Assembly: GCA_022376925.1 (NCBI GenBank)
Contig: JAIOJX010000028.1
Location: 66,367,001-66,431,000, forward strand
Length of the DNA: 64,000 nt
Direction: 5' to 3'
DNA from: Tragulus kanchil
Lineage: Eukaryota; Chordata; Mammalia; Artiodactyla; Tragulidae
The number at the start of each line of letters is the position of its first letter. Position 1 is the stretch's first letter. The notes beneath the pieces were generated by a model that saw only the letters and a list, made by a program, of their open reading frames with translations, searched no databases and was not told the origin of the DNA. This document shows positions 11,666 through 23,560 of the stretch, piece by piece. The translations under genes were made by a program, and so were the position numbers.

Positions 11666-12400
11666 GCACAGTTTAAAAGATAAACAACTCCAATGTGAAC
11701 TAAGACAGTATATATCAAATTTCTTTATGAATTTAATACTCCCTTTGAAATTTGAGACTTTTAAAGTTTCTTCAGTTTGTACTTAGAAATTTGGTAATAA
11801 TTTTCACTCACTGCCCTGCTAACAAACATTAAAAATCTTTTTCTGTGCTAGAGGTTGAACTAAGCACTAAATAATTCTGAGGCATAAAAAACGGGGTCCT
11901 CATATCAAGGATTTTGTCTACAAGTGAGTTATTAATTATGAATTGTTCCTGAGCCTCCTATGAGAAACAGTAAAAAATTAGGCAAATTGGTGCAGAAAAA
12001 GTTGTAGCATATTTTCTTCGTGGTCTATTCTGATCCTCAAATTATTTATAAAATTAAGATTGAAGTGGAAATATCCACTTCAAGCTTGAGATAAATGACT
12101 CATCCTGAATTTCATCAAGGTATGTTGATTTAATAAAGAAAAAAAGATATAATGAGAAATTCCACTTAAAAGAATCACAATATCTTTTAAGTACATAGTC
12201 ATGAGCATTTTCATGATCTCCTCTCTACTGCTATTAAAATGCTGGAAATGCTGGGCATGCACAATTGGTTTTCACTCATATTTTTTAGGTTTGTCTCTCA
12301 TTCGTTGATTTATTTGGTCATAAGACCGTGGATATAAAAGGTACCTAGATAAAGTCCTTGCCCAGGTAGACAGCATTCTGTAACAGTGTGTGACAGGTTG
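11666..12400. other. Anonymous single-copy sequence
   Basis: No gene, RNA or repeat is recognised. This begins the first sizeable stretch (11.67-14.73 kb) in which the serial duplication is absent. Confidence 0.5.
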
Positions 12401-12404
12401 CCTT

Positions 12405-12925
12405 TTTAAAAATCGACCACAGCATATTTCTGGTCCCCACTCTTCTTGTAGACCCTTACCACATAGGCATCAGGAGCTGTAGTTTCTTCTCCTTCCACCT
12501 GACCCTGGGCAGGTCTCTATGCCTCATTCAGTGAATAAAATTCAGCAGGAGTTAAGTGCTTCATGAGGTCCAGAATGAGGCCATAAAAAACAAAATGGTT
12601 TTTCTCTCTTTCCATTAGCTTTAGAATCCTGCGTCTCATGCAAGACTCCTGGTTATGCTAACACTACCATGCTAAGGAGAGAGTACACAGATACGCACAG
12701 AGTGGACGGAGGAGCCCGTTTTTCCAGCCCCCAGATGATCAGGTGTGGAAAATGTGAGGAGGCAGGCCTAATTCTGAGCTCCAGCCACATGTCACTGTGT
12801 AATTTCATGAGAGGCTCTCAAAGACAACACAGTAGCTAACCCCTCCAACCGCCAGATTCATGACAAAGTAAGTGATTCTCATTGTTTTTAAGCCATTGTT
12901 TTGGAATGGTAGGTTATGCAAAGGA
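12405..12925 (+). mobile_element. MLT1-like LTR (ERVL-MaLR), solitary
   Basis: Several MLT1-type LTR phrases appear in the right order: 'gcatatttctggtccccact', 'ccagcccccagatgatcag', 'gagctccagccacatgtc', 'ccgccagattcatgacaaag' and the end 'tttttaagccattgttttgg' followed by 'ggttatgcaa'. No internal region or second LTR is present, so it is a solitary LTR relic without coding capacity. Confidence 0.7.
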
Positions 12926-13084
12926 TAAGCAGGATGTGGGAAGAGAGAGAAAATTAAAAAGTCAATGAATATAGGGTATATCACAAAGGTAAAGAAGTCA
13001 AATTAAGCAATGTAAGAGATCAGAAGGCTCAGGCAGTGAAAGGAAGTGTTCACTATTTTAAACAAGATTCCAGTAAATCTTGGC

Positions 13085-13255
13085 TGATACATGGACATTT
13101 GGGCAGAGAACGGAAGAGAGTGGAGCCTGTGGGTGTTTGGAGAGAAACACTGGGTCAGAGGACAGTGGTGCAAAGGCTCTGGGGTGAGACTGTGCACCGT
13201 GCTTTGCAAACAATAAGGGACAAGGTGACTAAAGCAGAAAAAAAAGGAGGGTAAG
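13085..13255 (-). mobile_element. L2 LINE 3' fragment, minus strand
   Basis: The sequence 'gacatttgggcagagaacgg', 'cagtggtgcaaaggctctgg', then 'aaggtgactaaagcag' follows the reverse complement of the L2 3' region. The 72-codon plus-strand and 150-codon minus-strand ORFs that overlap it are not genes. Confidence 0.65.
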
Positions 13256-14529
13256 AATAGGAGGAAATTGGGTTTTTGAGTATAAACGGGCCAAACGGAT
13301 CTAAAGGTATATAATTGTTTGCCTTCCCTATAATTAAGGGAAAGGCTAAAAACAAAGTATGGCACTGAAAATCCTCTGAGTACCAAGAATAACTCCAGCG
13401 TCAAGCTCTTTGCCAAATTTTCACAATCTGCTTTGATTAACGAGCATAGCCTCATTTTGCTTGGCTAAATTCAGCTCATAGCCTATTTGCATACCAATGA
13501 TTTTGAAGCCACACAGAAAACAATTTGCCCCTGGTGTGGTTCATAAGCACTGGAATGCAAATAAATCATACAAGACAAGTTTTAAAAGCACATGCTGCAA
13601 AACATTCATCTTGTAGATACCGTGTTTTACCAGGATGCCCTAAATTTTATTGCCTTTCCAGAATAAATGATTAATCCAATCTATAATTTTGTTTGTGAGA
13701 TAAATGCTATCTTGAAAACATAACCATTGAAGAGGAAAGCATCTTTTATCCGTGGCTCAGATTGTCTCAAAGTGTTTTTATCACTGGCAGAAAGTATGCT
13801 TTTGTCTGTCACTAGCAGCGTAATATAAACTCACATAAGCTGTGCTTAAGGGATTGTGTGAGTTGACATGAAGCACTGATTGAATCTGGATTTAGATACA
13901 GCTGTCACATGGGCTGCTGGAAAATATGGTGAGGTTTGGGATTTGGGAAATGACAGATTACCTAGATAAACTTTATGGGGCTCTAACTCCTGTCTCCCCC
14001 TCATCAAGCACACAGATACTAGTGACATTTAACTGGTTTGTGTTTTAGTAGTCCTAGAAGAGAAAACAAAGGATAAAAATTGAAATGCAAGAAAAAGGAA
14101 GTTAAACCTTGAAAAAAATTCTGCTAGGGTAATTAAAAAGTGACTAAGTGGCAGTCATTCAGTAGAATTACACACCAAATCCCAGGATATTATATGGAAA
14201 ATAATGTTTATTTGCTGAGGCTTATGGGCTCTCATGGTTACTTTTTGATGCAGACAGTAAACTGTTCATTCATTATGCCACCTTCTTTGATTCCTTTCAT
14301 TGTCTTTATGGAGCCATTACACTGTTTATGCAATAGTTATTATTTTGTTTCTCAGTGTTTCTGGGGTTCAGTTTGCTTGTTTAATTTTCAGTTAAGAGCA
14401 GAGAACTTTTTCACTGCAAACTCCTGTGGTTTAGTGGCAGGTCCATCACCCAAAATTTGAGGAACAGGGAAGTTATAAAGGACAATTGTGCAAAATCAGG
14501 GATCTTTTTTTCTTTTTGTTCTCTCTGTG
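13256..14529. other. Anonymous single-copy sequence
   Basis: No gene or mobile element is recognised with confidence. Short ORFs at 13846-14028 and 14140-14460 show no domain or composition signal. Confidence 0.5.
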
Positions 14530-14700
14530 AGAAGTGGTTTGGCACAGAAAAAGTAACATAACCTTTGCAGTTAGACCAAGATTTGAACCCTGCTCCACCA
14601 CTTACCATCTTTGTGGCCTGGGTCAAATTATTCAATCTCTTTAAACCTTTTCTTCCTTAATATGTATGATGGAGATATTTGATACCACTTTAGAAGGGGG
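14530..14700 (+). mobile_element. MIR SINE, plus strand
   Basis: MIR signature: 'ccaagatttgaaccctgctc', 'caccacttaccatctttgtg', 'ggcctgggtcaaattattca' and 'tatgatggagatatttga'. Confidence 0.8.
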
Positions 14701-14734
14701 AAAATGCAAAAGTTTACATGAGAAAAAGGAAAAA

Positions 14735-17167
14735 TTGTCCAGCACAATACCCAGTACACTTCATTCACTTAACAACTCTTTGTTGAACTTCTAGCATGTT
14801 CTAGTAACTATTTCGGGTTCTGGATATGCAGGGTTAAGTACTTGACTCCACAGAGGTCATATTCTTGTAGATGCCTTTTTAATGAATTAATATTTTATAA
14901 GCTGTTGCTGTAAAACATAACCCAAGGCAGAGAGAAAGACATTTGGTATCTATTTCTGGCTCTGATATTAACTTAGGAATGATATGTCCATGGGTTCAAA
15001 TATAATATGAGAGCAAACATGCATGTCTCTATAAAACAGTTTTTCTAATTTTAGATTTCAATATTTCTGAACTGTCAAATACTGAGAGTGAAGTATATCT
15101 CAAACCTGCATTAAAATATTACTAGCTACTCCTGATTCTAGGAAATTTATATATATATATACATATATATGAAGAAAACAAAAGGTTGGAGCCCAGCTAG
15201 TTAGGACACAATAGTGGCTTTTCTGCATTTTCTTTATACCTCATATATCCCACAGTCGAAAATGGAGGAGTCAGCAACATGCAAATCCCAAAAGAAGGAG
15301 GGACAAAAGTAACTAAACCTTGATCCCTTTAGCTAAGGCACCAGTGAAGGAACAGCATAGCAAAAGAGAAACTTTAAGATAATAATTGTTCTACCCCAAC
15401 AAACACCACAGTAAAAAAAAAAAAATGTGCCTTCATTCTCACTCATGCCAGCAAAAGTGGAGTGGCCAATCTAGGTATCACTCCTCACCATTTTGGAGTG
15501 AGGTATCCCAAGCCCTTTCATAGGCTTATGAAAGAAAAGGCTGCATCCCTGAATAGGAAACTGAGTACCAATCCATTATACACTAATAAGACTTTTCCTG
15601 CTCTTTCACCAGTATCAGTAGAGACCATCGTGGAGGGAGGTTGCCTGTATTTCTACTACTACTCAGTAGTAAAATTCCATATTTCCAATGAAGTATCTTC
15701 AAAGGAGGCCTTGTAGAGAGACAGGGCTTTCACACTACATTCTGTGATATTGGTGGAGGTCACAGAATGAGCAGTAACAAGGCATTCCTACCCCTTCCCA
15801 ACCAGTGAGACATCAGTGATGACTTGTTTGGCAGAGGAAATTCTCATCCCCACGCCTCGGTAAGGAGAAGTACCCCTGTCTCTGTGAGACTAATGGAAGC
15901 CAAGTGGAGAAATTTGACATCTACCACCATCTGATGGTAATAAAGCCACAGTTTCATTTTGTCCAGCACAATACCCAGTACACTTAACAACTCTTTGTTG
16001 AACTTCTAGCATGTTCTAGTAACTATTTCGGGTTCTGGATATGCAGGGTTAAGTACTTGACTCCACAGAGGTCATATTCTTGTAGATGCCTTTTTAATGA
16101 ATTAATATTTTATAAGCTGTTGCTGTAAAACATAACCCAAGGCAGAGAGAAAGACATTTGGTATCTATTTCTGGCTCTGATATTAACTTAGGAATGATAT
16201 GTCCATGGGTTCAAATATAATATGAGAGCAAACATGCATGTCTCTATAAAACAGTTTTTCTAATTTTAGATTTCAATATTTCTGAACTGTCAAATACTGA
16301 GAGTGAAGTATATCTCAAACCTGCATTAAAATATTACTAGCTACTCCTGATTCTAGGAAATTTATATATATATATACATATATATGAAGAAAACAAAAGG
16401 TTGGAGCCCAGCTAGTTAGGACACAATAGTGGCTTTTCTGCATTTTCTTTATACCTCATATATCCCACAGTCGAAAATGGAGGAGTCAGCAACATGCAAA
16501 TCCCAAAAGAAGGAGGGACAAAAGTAACTAAACCTTGATCCCTTTAGCTAAGGCACCAGTGAAGGAACAGCATAGCAAAAGAGAAACTTTAAGATAATAA
16601 TTGTTCTACCCCAACAAACACCACAGTAAAGAAAAAATGTGCCTTCATTCTCACTCATGCCAGCAAAAGTGGAGTGGCCAATCTAGGTATCACTCCTCAC
16701 CATTTTGGAGTGAGGTATCCCAAGCCCTTTCATAGGCTTATGAAAGAAAAGGCTGCATCCCTGAATAGGAAACTGAGTACCAATCCATTATACACTAATA
16801 AGACTTTTCCTGCTCTTTCACCAGTATCAGTAGAGACCATCGTGGAGGGAGGTTGCCTGTATTTCTACTACTACTCAGTAGTAAAATTCCATATTTCCAA
16901 TGAAGTATCTTCAAAGGAGGCCTTGTAGAGAGACAGGGCTTTCACACTACATTCTGTGATATTGGTGGAGGTCACAGAATGAGCAGTAACAAGGCATTCC
17001 TACCCCTTCCCAACCAGTGAGACATCAGTGATGACTTGTTTGGCAGAGGAAATTCTCATCCCCACGCCTCGGTAAGGAGAAGTACCCCTGTCTCTGTGAG
17101 ACTAATGGAAGCCAAGTGGAGAAATTTGACATCTACCACCATCTGATGGTAATAAAGCCACAGTTTC
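14735..17167 (+). repeat. Direct duplication 6 (offset 1224 falling to 1212)
   Basis: 14735-15955 recurs at 15959-17167. The second copy lacks 9 bases near 15987 (seen at about 14762-14770 in copy 1) and differs in the A run near 15414/16629. The 84-codon ORF in each copy lies in repeat-derived sequence and is not a gene. Confidence 0.97.
14757..14880 (-). mobile_element. L2 LINE 3' end, minus strand (duplicated)
   Basis: 'cacttaacaactctttgttg', 'catgttctagtaactatttc' and 'ggatatgcagggttaagtac' follow the reverse complement of the L2 terminus. The duplicate is at about 15978-16092. Confidence 0.5.
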
Positions 17168-17190
17168 TCATTCCTTGCTGTAGCAGTGTC
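15180..17190 (+). mobile_element. Probable 5' region of an old plus-strand L1
   Basis: This directly precedes L1 ORF1-like sequence and is GC-richer than its surroundings, including 'cgaaaatggaggagtcagca' and 'ggagtggccaatctagg', phrases of the kind found in L1 5' regions. Roughly half of it is second-copy sequence from duplication 6. Family assignment rests mainly on position; the boundaries are approximate. TA-rich runs lie at 15147-15170 and 16362-16385. Confidence 0.4.
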
Positions 17191-17205
17191 AAAAGAAGCC
17201 AGTTA

Positions 17206-17477
17206 GGGCTTCCCTGGTAGTCCAGTGGGTAAACAGTCCTCCTTGCAGTGTAAGGGGCACCAGTTCAACCCCTGGTCTGGGAAGAGCCCACATGCTGCGG
17301 AGCAGCTGGACCGGTGTGTCCAATTATGAGCCAGTGCTCTGGAGCACATGCTCCCAGAGCTGGTGCTCTGCAGCAAGAGAGGCCACTGCCATGGGAGGCC
17401 TACACAGGCCAAAGAATAAATATGGATGAAGATAAATAAATAAATAACCAATAAAAAAGGGGCCAAAATTTTGGAAA
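17206..17477 (+). mobile_element. Bov-tA SINE, plus strand, inserted in L1
   Basis: It begins 'gggcttccctggtagtccag' and has the tRNA-derived head ('ccagttcaacccctggtctg'), the body 'cacatgctgcggagcagctg', and an AAAT/A-rich tail. The flanks 17191-17205 and 17478-17492 form a 15-bp target-site duplication with one mismatch. Short minus-strand ORFs across it are artefacts of the SINE sequence. Confidence 0.92.
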
Positions 17478-17492
17478 AAAAGAAGACAGTTA

Positions 17493-19560
17493 AAATGGAA
17501 ACTTTGAGATCCAGAGACCCACAACATAATATATAAAATGTCCATGTTTTAATAAAAAAGTCACTCCATATATAAGAACCAGGAAGATCTTACACTGAAT
17601 GAAAATGACAATCAAAAGATGTCAACACCCAAATGACAAAGATCTAAGAATTCTAGCTAATATATTAAACCATCCATCATAAAATGCTTCATTAAGGAAT
17701 TATAAACATCCTTGAAATAAATAATAAAGTCTCAACAAAGAAATAGAAGATAAAAATAAAATGAAATAGTACTTTTAGAACTAAAAAATGAAGCAAATGA
17801 AGTAAAAAGCTCAATGGATAGACATAGTGGAAACACGAAAGAATCAGTGAATTGGAAGAGAACAGGAATTATTCAGTCTGAACAACAGAGGAAATGGACT
17901 GAAAATACTAAATGAATAGAGCTTTAACAACCTGTGTGAATGTAACACAAATCTAAAATTCCATATTTCAATGAAGTATCTTCAAAGGAGGCCTTGTAGA
18001 GACAGGGCTTTCACACTACATTCTGTGATATTGGTGGAGGTCACAGAATGAGCAGTAACAAGGCATTCCTACCCCTTCCCAACCAGTGAGACATCAGTGA
18101 TGACTTGTTTGGCAGAGGAAATTCTCATCCCCACGCCTCGGTAAGGAGAAGTACCCCTGTCTCTGTGAGACTAATGGAAGCCAAGTGGAGAAATTTGACA
18201 TCTACCACCATCTGATGGTAATAAAGCCACAGTTTCTCATTCCTTGCTGTAGCAGTGTCAAAAGAAGCCAGTTAGGGCTTCCCTGGTAGTCCAGTGGGTA
18301 AACAGTCCTCCTTGCAGTGTAAGGGGCACCAGTTCAACCCCTGGTCTGGGAAGAGCCCACATGCTGCGGAGCAGCTGGACCGGTGTGTCCAATTATGAGC
18401 CAGTGCTCTGGAGCACATGCTCCCAGAGCTGGTGCTCTGCAGCAAGAGAGGCCACTGCCATGGGAGGCCTACACAGGCCAAAGAATAAATATGGATGAAG
18501 ATAAATAAATAAATAACCAATAAAAAAGGGGCCAAAATTTTGGAAAAAAAGAAGACAGTTAAAATGGAAACTTTGAGATCCAGAGACCCACAACATAATA
18601 TATAAAATGTCCATGTTTTAATAAAAAAGTCACTCCATATATAAGAACCAGGAAGATCTTACACTGAATGAAAATGACAATCAAAAGATGTCAACACCCA
18701 AATGACAAAGATCTAAGAATTCTAGCTAATATATTAAACCATCCATCATAAAATGCTTCATTAAGGAATTATAAACATCCTTGAAATAAATAATAAAGTC
18801 TCAACAAAGAAATAGAAGATAAAAATAAAATGAAATAGTACTTTTAGAACTAAAAAATGAAGCAAATGAAGTAAAAAGCTCAATGGATAGACATAGTGGA
18901 AACACGAAAGAATCAGTGAATTGGAAGAGAACAGGAATTATTCAGTCTGAACAACAGAGGAAATGGACTGAAAATACTAAATGAATAGAGCTTTAACAAC
19001 CTGTGTGAATGTAACACAAATCTAAAATCAGTGTTATCAGAGTCCTAGAAGGGGTGGTAAAAGAGGGTAGGAGCTGAAAATTACTTGAAAAGGACTCATC
19101 AAATCTGACAAGATTTTCAAGTTGAGTAAACACCTTACAGAATAAATTCAAGGAAATCAACACCAAAACAGGGCCAAATCAAATTCCGAAAACTAAAGAC
19201 AAAGAATATATCTTAATAGCAGATAAAGAGAAACAATATGCCTACAGGGGAAATATAGTTTAAATGGAAGTGGGTTTCACACCCAAAATCTTGAGTTCAG
19301 AAGGAAGTAACACCATCTTTCAAGTGGAGCAAGAAAATAAATGTAAATCCAGAATTCTATCTAGTGAAAATACCCTCCAGCATGAAAGAGAAATCAAGAC
19401 ATTCTCAGATGAAAGAAAACTAAGAGAATTTGTCACCAGAGAAACTACCTACAGACTGGCTAGAGGAAGTTCTTAAAGCAGAAAGGAGTGATGAAAGAAG
19501 GAAATTTGAACATCAGAAGGAAGAAAGAACACAGTAAGGAAAAACACAGGAAAATACAAC
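17493..19560 (+). pseudogene. L1 ORF1 remnant (plus strand, duplicated)
   Basis: The sequence follows L1/HAL1 ORF1 from 'aaaatgtccatgttttaata' through 'gaatcagtgaattggaagag', 'aattattcagtctgaacaac', 'atcagagtcctagaagggg' to 'aatcaagacattctcagatg'. At 19264-19476 a 70-codon frame survives; its later part reads EIKTFSDERKLREFV, the C-terminal ORF1 region. Upstream the frame is broken repeatedly. Tandem duplications 7 and 8 lengthen it and insert an extra Bov-tA copy at 18275-18546. It is not functional. Confidence 0.85.
18275..18546 (+). mobile_element. Bov-tA SINE, second copy by duplication
   Basis: Same SINE and flanking target-site duplications as 17206-17477 at an offset of 1069. It arises from the block duplication and is not a separate insertion. 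Confidence 0.92.
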
Positions 19561-20985
19561 AGATTTTCATTTCCCTCATGAGTTGTCTAACTGATATATA
19601 ATAGTGGAAACAAAAATTTTAACAGTGTATGATTTGGTTCTAAATTTCAGCAGAGAAAATAGTTCAGGCAACTGTATTATTAATACAAAAGGGGGAAAAT
19701 AAAGAAGTACATTTTCTAAACTTCATTTAAATTGACAAAATGATGACACCTATAGACATGACTCTTTAACACTCTTCTTTCAACAACTGATAGGAAAATT
19801 GCACAGAACACCAGAGAGTATAGAAAAACTGACTCCAGCAACCAAGAGGATATAAATGACATTTATAGAAACTCCACAAGAACAGAAGAATGCACATCGT
19901 TTTCTACTGCCTGTGAAAAAAATGAAGCAAATGAAGTAAAAAGCTCAATGGATAGACATAGTGGAAACACGAAAGAATCAGTGAATTGGAAGAGAACAGG
20001 AATTATTCAGTCTGAACAACAGAGGAAATGGACTGAAAATACTAAATGAATAGAGCTTTAACAACCTGTGTGAATGTAACACAAATCTAAAATCAGTGTT
20101 ATCAGAGTCCTAGAAGGGGTGGTAAAAGAGGGTAGGAGCTGAAAATTACTTGAAAAGGACTCATCAAATCTGACAAGATTTTCAAGTTGAGTAAACACCT
20201 TACAGAATAAATTCAAGGAAATCAACACCAAAACAGGGCCAAATCAAATTCCGAAAACTAAAGACAAAGAATATATCTTAATAGCAGATAAAGAGAAACA
20301 ATATGCCTACAGGGGAAATATAGTTTAAATGGAAGTGGGTTTCACACCCAAAATCTTGAGTTCAGAAGGAAGTAACACCATCTTTCAAGTGGAGCAAGAA
20401 AATAAATGTAAATCCAGAATTCTATCTAGTGAAAATACCCTCCAGCATGAAAGAGAAATCAAGACATTCTCAGATGAAAGAAAACTAAGAGAATTTGTCA
20501 CCAGAGAAACTACCTACAGACTGGCTAGAGGAAGTTCTTAAAGCAGAAAGGAGTGATGAAAGAAGGAAATTTGAACATCAGAAGGAAGAAAGAACACAGT
20601 AAGGAAAAACACAGGAAAATACAACAGATTTTCATTTCCCTCATGAGTTGTCTAACTGATATATAATAGTGGAAACAAAAATTTTAACAGTGTATGATTT
20701 GGTTCTAAATTTCAGCAGAGAAAATAGTTCAGGCAACTGTATTATTAATACAAAAGGGGGAAAATAAAGAAGTACATTTTCTAAACTTCATTTAAATTGA
20801 CAAAATGATGACACCTATAGACATGACTCTTTAACACTCTTCTTTCAACAACTGATAGGAAAATTGCACAGAACACCAGAGAGTATAGAAAAACTGACTC
20901 CAGCAACCAAGAGGATATAAATGACATTTATAGAAACTCCACACAAGAACAGAAGAATGCACATCGTTTTCTACTGCCTGTGAAA
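18852..20985 (+). repeat. Direct duplication 8 (unit 1065 bp)
   Basis: 18852-19915 recurs at 19916-20985. The only clear difference is two extra bases near 20943. The head 'aaaaaatgaagcaaatgaag' is found three times (17785, 18852, 19917). The unit includes the L1 ORF1 C-terminal region and the start of the surviving ORF2. Confidence 0.97.
19561..19780 (+). mobile_element. Short L1 ORF1-ORF2 spacer region
   Basis: AT-rich sequence between the ORF1 remnant and the first recognisable ORF2 sequence. It is much shorter than expected, because most of the ORF2 endonuclease coding region should lie here and is not recognisable. The duplicate is at about 20626-20845. Confidence 0.5.
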
Positions 20986-21188
20986 CTTATACTAAGATAA
21001 ACCATGCCCTGGAACATAAAACAAATCTGAATAGATTTAAAAGGTTTGAAATCAGATAGAGTGTACTCTCTGTCATGGTAATATCACCTAGAAATTGATT
21101 TTTAAAAATAAGAAAATATTCAAACACAGGGAAACTAAGTAAAGCAATTCCACATTACATATGAATCAAAGACAATGTCTCAAGGGAC
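19781..21188 (+). pseudogene. L1 ORF2 remnant: end of endonuclease domain onward
   Basis: 'gacatttatagaaactccac', 'gaatgcacatcgttttctac', 'actaagataaaccatgccct', 'aaacaaatctgaatagattt' follow the L1 ORF2 coding sequence at the end of the endonuclease domain. Multiple frameshifts and stops are present. The first about 140 bp (to 19915) are repeated at 20846-20985. Confidence 0.82.
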
Positions 21189-21189
21189 A

Positions 21190-21503
21190 ATTTTTTTTTT
21201 TCTTTTTGAGAAATCAAGATTCCTTTTTTTTTTTTTTTTTGAGTTTTGGCCACTTTTACTGGTCTTTCATTTATTTATTTTCATCCATCTTTGTTCTGTG
21301 GCTTGTGTGGGCCTCCCATTGCAGTGGCCTCTCCTGTAGCAGAGCACTAGCTCTGGGCACATGCGCTCCAGAGCACTGGCTCTTAATTGGACACACAGTC
21401 CAGCCTCTCTGCAGCATGTGGGATCTTCCCATGCCAGGGACCGAGCCAGTGCCCCTTGCAGTGCAAGGTGGACTCTTTACCCACTGGACTACCAGGGAAG
21501 CCC
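21190..21503 (-). mobile_element. Bov-tA SINE, minus strand, inserted in L1 ORF2
   Basis: The reverse complement of a Bov-tA: two T-runs (the A-rich tail) at 21190-21240, then 'gtgtgggcctcccattgcag' and the head 'actaccagggaagccc'. The flanks 21179-21189 and 21504-21514 match at 10 of 11 bases. The 119-codon plus-strand ORF here is the SINE read antisense. The element splits L1 ORF2 at 21189/21504. Confidence 0.92.
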
Positions 21504-22420
21504 CTCATGGGACATTTTAAAAAATACATTGAACGGAGTAAAAATGAAAATACCATATTTCAAAATTTGCAAAACAAATAGTGCTTAGAGGGCAAATTAT
21601 ACCATTAAATGCAAACATTAGAAAAGAGTAAAAGTCTCAAATCAATATAAACTCCCATGACAATAAATTAGAAAAAGAAGAATAAAATAAACCAAATTAG
21701 ACATAACAAAGGAAATAATGAAGATAAGAGTAGAAATCACTGACCATGAGAGAAAACCAATGAAACAAAGAGCTGGTTCTGAAAAAATATCAAAACAGAT
21801 AAACCGCCAGTGAAACTGATAAAGAGAGAAGATACAAATTATTAATATTAGAAATGAAATAAAAGATATCATTACAGAACCTATAGACATCAAAAAGGCT
21901 TTACAACCTTAAAAAAATGTATAAGGGCATGCACTGATCTTCACTGTTCAAAAATGAAACCATTCCATACGTACAACTCTATCACTTGCTTTTTTCCATG
22001 TAACAATATAGCCTCCATTCATTAACCAATATTTACCAAGATCTTAGTGGGTACCAGTCCCATTAAACAAATATATCACTAAATTATATCTGTAATTTGT
22101 AATTTTTCATTCTTAGAAATAGAGAATTTGTTGCAAGAAACATTCTTATAAAAAAAATATTAAGCACAATTCCCAACCCATAGTTTTGACAACTTAGATG
22201 GATCAATTCCTTGAAAAAACCCAAATTAATACAACTCACCCAATTTGAAATACATAATTTGATAACCATATAGCTATAAAGTATTTGTAATTTATGAACT
22301 CACAAAAAAAGGATCTCCAGATCCCTATGATTTTATTGGATAATTCTACCATATTTTAAAGGAAAGTTAACACCAATTAAACATAATATTTTGTAGAACA
22401 TAGAGAGAAAAATATTTTTA
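21504..22420 (+). pseudogene. L1 ORF2 remnant, between endonuclease and reverse transcriptase
   Basis: 'aatagtgcttagagggcaaa', 'gcaaacattagaaaagagta', 'gaagataagagtagaaatca', 'caaagagctggttctgaaaa' and 'gacaacttagatggatcaat' follow L1 ORF2 in order. The piece at about 21905-22085 does not resemble L1 and may be an unrelated insertion. No long frame survives. Confidence 0.85.
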
Positions 22421-22428
22421 ATACATAA

Positions 22429-22638
22429 CTGTGGCTTGTGTAGGCCTCCCATCGCAGTGGCCTCTCTCATTGCAGAGCACCAGCTCTGGGCACATGCACT
22501 CCAGAGCACTGGCTCTTAATTGGACACACAGTCCAGCCTCTCTGCAGCATGTGGGATCTTCCCATGCCAGGGACCGAGCCAGTGCCCCTTGCAGTGCAAG
22601 GTGGACTCTTTACCCACTGGACTACCAGGGAAGCCCCT
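22429..22638 (-). mobile_element. Bov-tA SINE fragment by duplication
   Basis: Partial second copy of the minus-strand Bov-tA at 21190-21503; the tail side is missing because the duplication starts inside the element. Confidence 0.9.
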
Positions 22639-23560
22639 CATGGGACATTTTAAAAAATACATTGAACGGAGTAAAAATGAAAATACCATATTTCAAAATT
22701 TGCAAAACAAATAGTGCTTAGAGGGCAAATTATACCATTAAATGCAAACATTAGAAAAGAGTAAAAGTCTCAAATCAATATAAACTCCCATGACAATAAA
22801 TTAGAAAAAGAAGAATAAAATAAACCAAATTAGACATAACAAAGGAAATAATGAAGATAAGAGTAGAAATCACTGACCATGAGAGAAAACCAATGAAACA
22901 AAGAGCTGGTTCTGAAAAAATATCAAAACAGATAAACCGCCAGTGAAACTGATAAAGAGAGAAGATACAAATTATTAATATTAGAAATGAAATAAAAGAT
23001 ATCATTACAGAACCTATAGACATCAAAAAGGCTTTACAACCTTAAAAAAATGTATAAGGGCATGCACTGATCTTCACTGTTCAAAAATGAAACCATTCCA
23101 TACGTACAACTCTATCACTTGCTTTTTTCCATGTAACAATATAGCCTCCATTCATTAACCAATATTTACCAAGATCTTAGTGGGTACCAGTCCCATTAAA
23201 CAAATATATCACTAAATTATATCTGTAATTTGTAATTTTTCATTCTTAGAAATAGAGAATTTGTTGCAAGAAACATTCTTATAAAAAAAATATTAAGCAC
23301 AATTCCCAACCCATAGTTTTGACAACTTAGATGGATCAATTCCTTGAAAAAACCCAAATTAATACAACTCACCCAATTTGAAATACATAATTTGATAACC
23401 ATATAGCTATAAAGTATTTGTAATTTATGAACTCACAAAAAAAGGATCTCCAGATCCCTATGATTTTATTGGATAATTCTACCATATTTTAAAGGAAAGT
23501 TAACACCAATTAAACATAATATTTTGTAGAACATAGAGAAGAAAAAAATATTTTTCAATT
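22639..23560 (+). pseudogene. L1 ORF2 remnant, second copy by duplication
   Basis: Repeats 21506-22415 at an offset of about 1133, then continues with 'caattttggtttaagg' into new ORF2 sequence. Confidence 0.85.

Larger units (their letters stand above)
16883..19027 (+). repeat. Direct duplication 7 (offset about 1070)
   Basis: 16883-17954 recurs at 17955-19027, with microhomology 'taaaat' at the junction. A C and an AG lost in copy 2 lie within its first 50 bases. The first about 285 bp are present three times (15671-15955, 16883-17167, 17955-18238). The unit includes a whole Bov-tA SINE and L1 ORF1 sequence. Confidence 0.97.
21297..23538 (+). repeat. Direct duplication 9 (offset about 1133)
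   Basis: 21297-22415 recurs at 22429-23538. Nearly all differences fall in the first about 80 bp of copy 2, where the SINE sequence carries several substitutions and a small indel (for example 'tgtgtgggcc' versus 'tgtgtaggcc'). The remaining about 1 kb is almost identical. The junction filler is 22416-22428. Confidence 0.97.

Noticed and set aside
13003..13455. 150-codon minus-strand ORF, one of the longest in the window
   Set aside because: It overlaps a minus-strand L2 fragment, has no domain, and has no promoter or splice context.
15462..15716. 84-codon ORF repeated at 16674-16928
   Set aside because: It lies in probable L1 5' sequence and is repeated only because of duplication 6.
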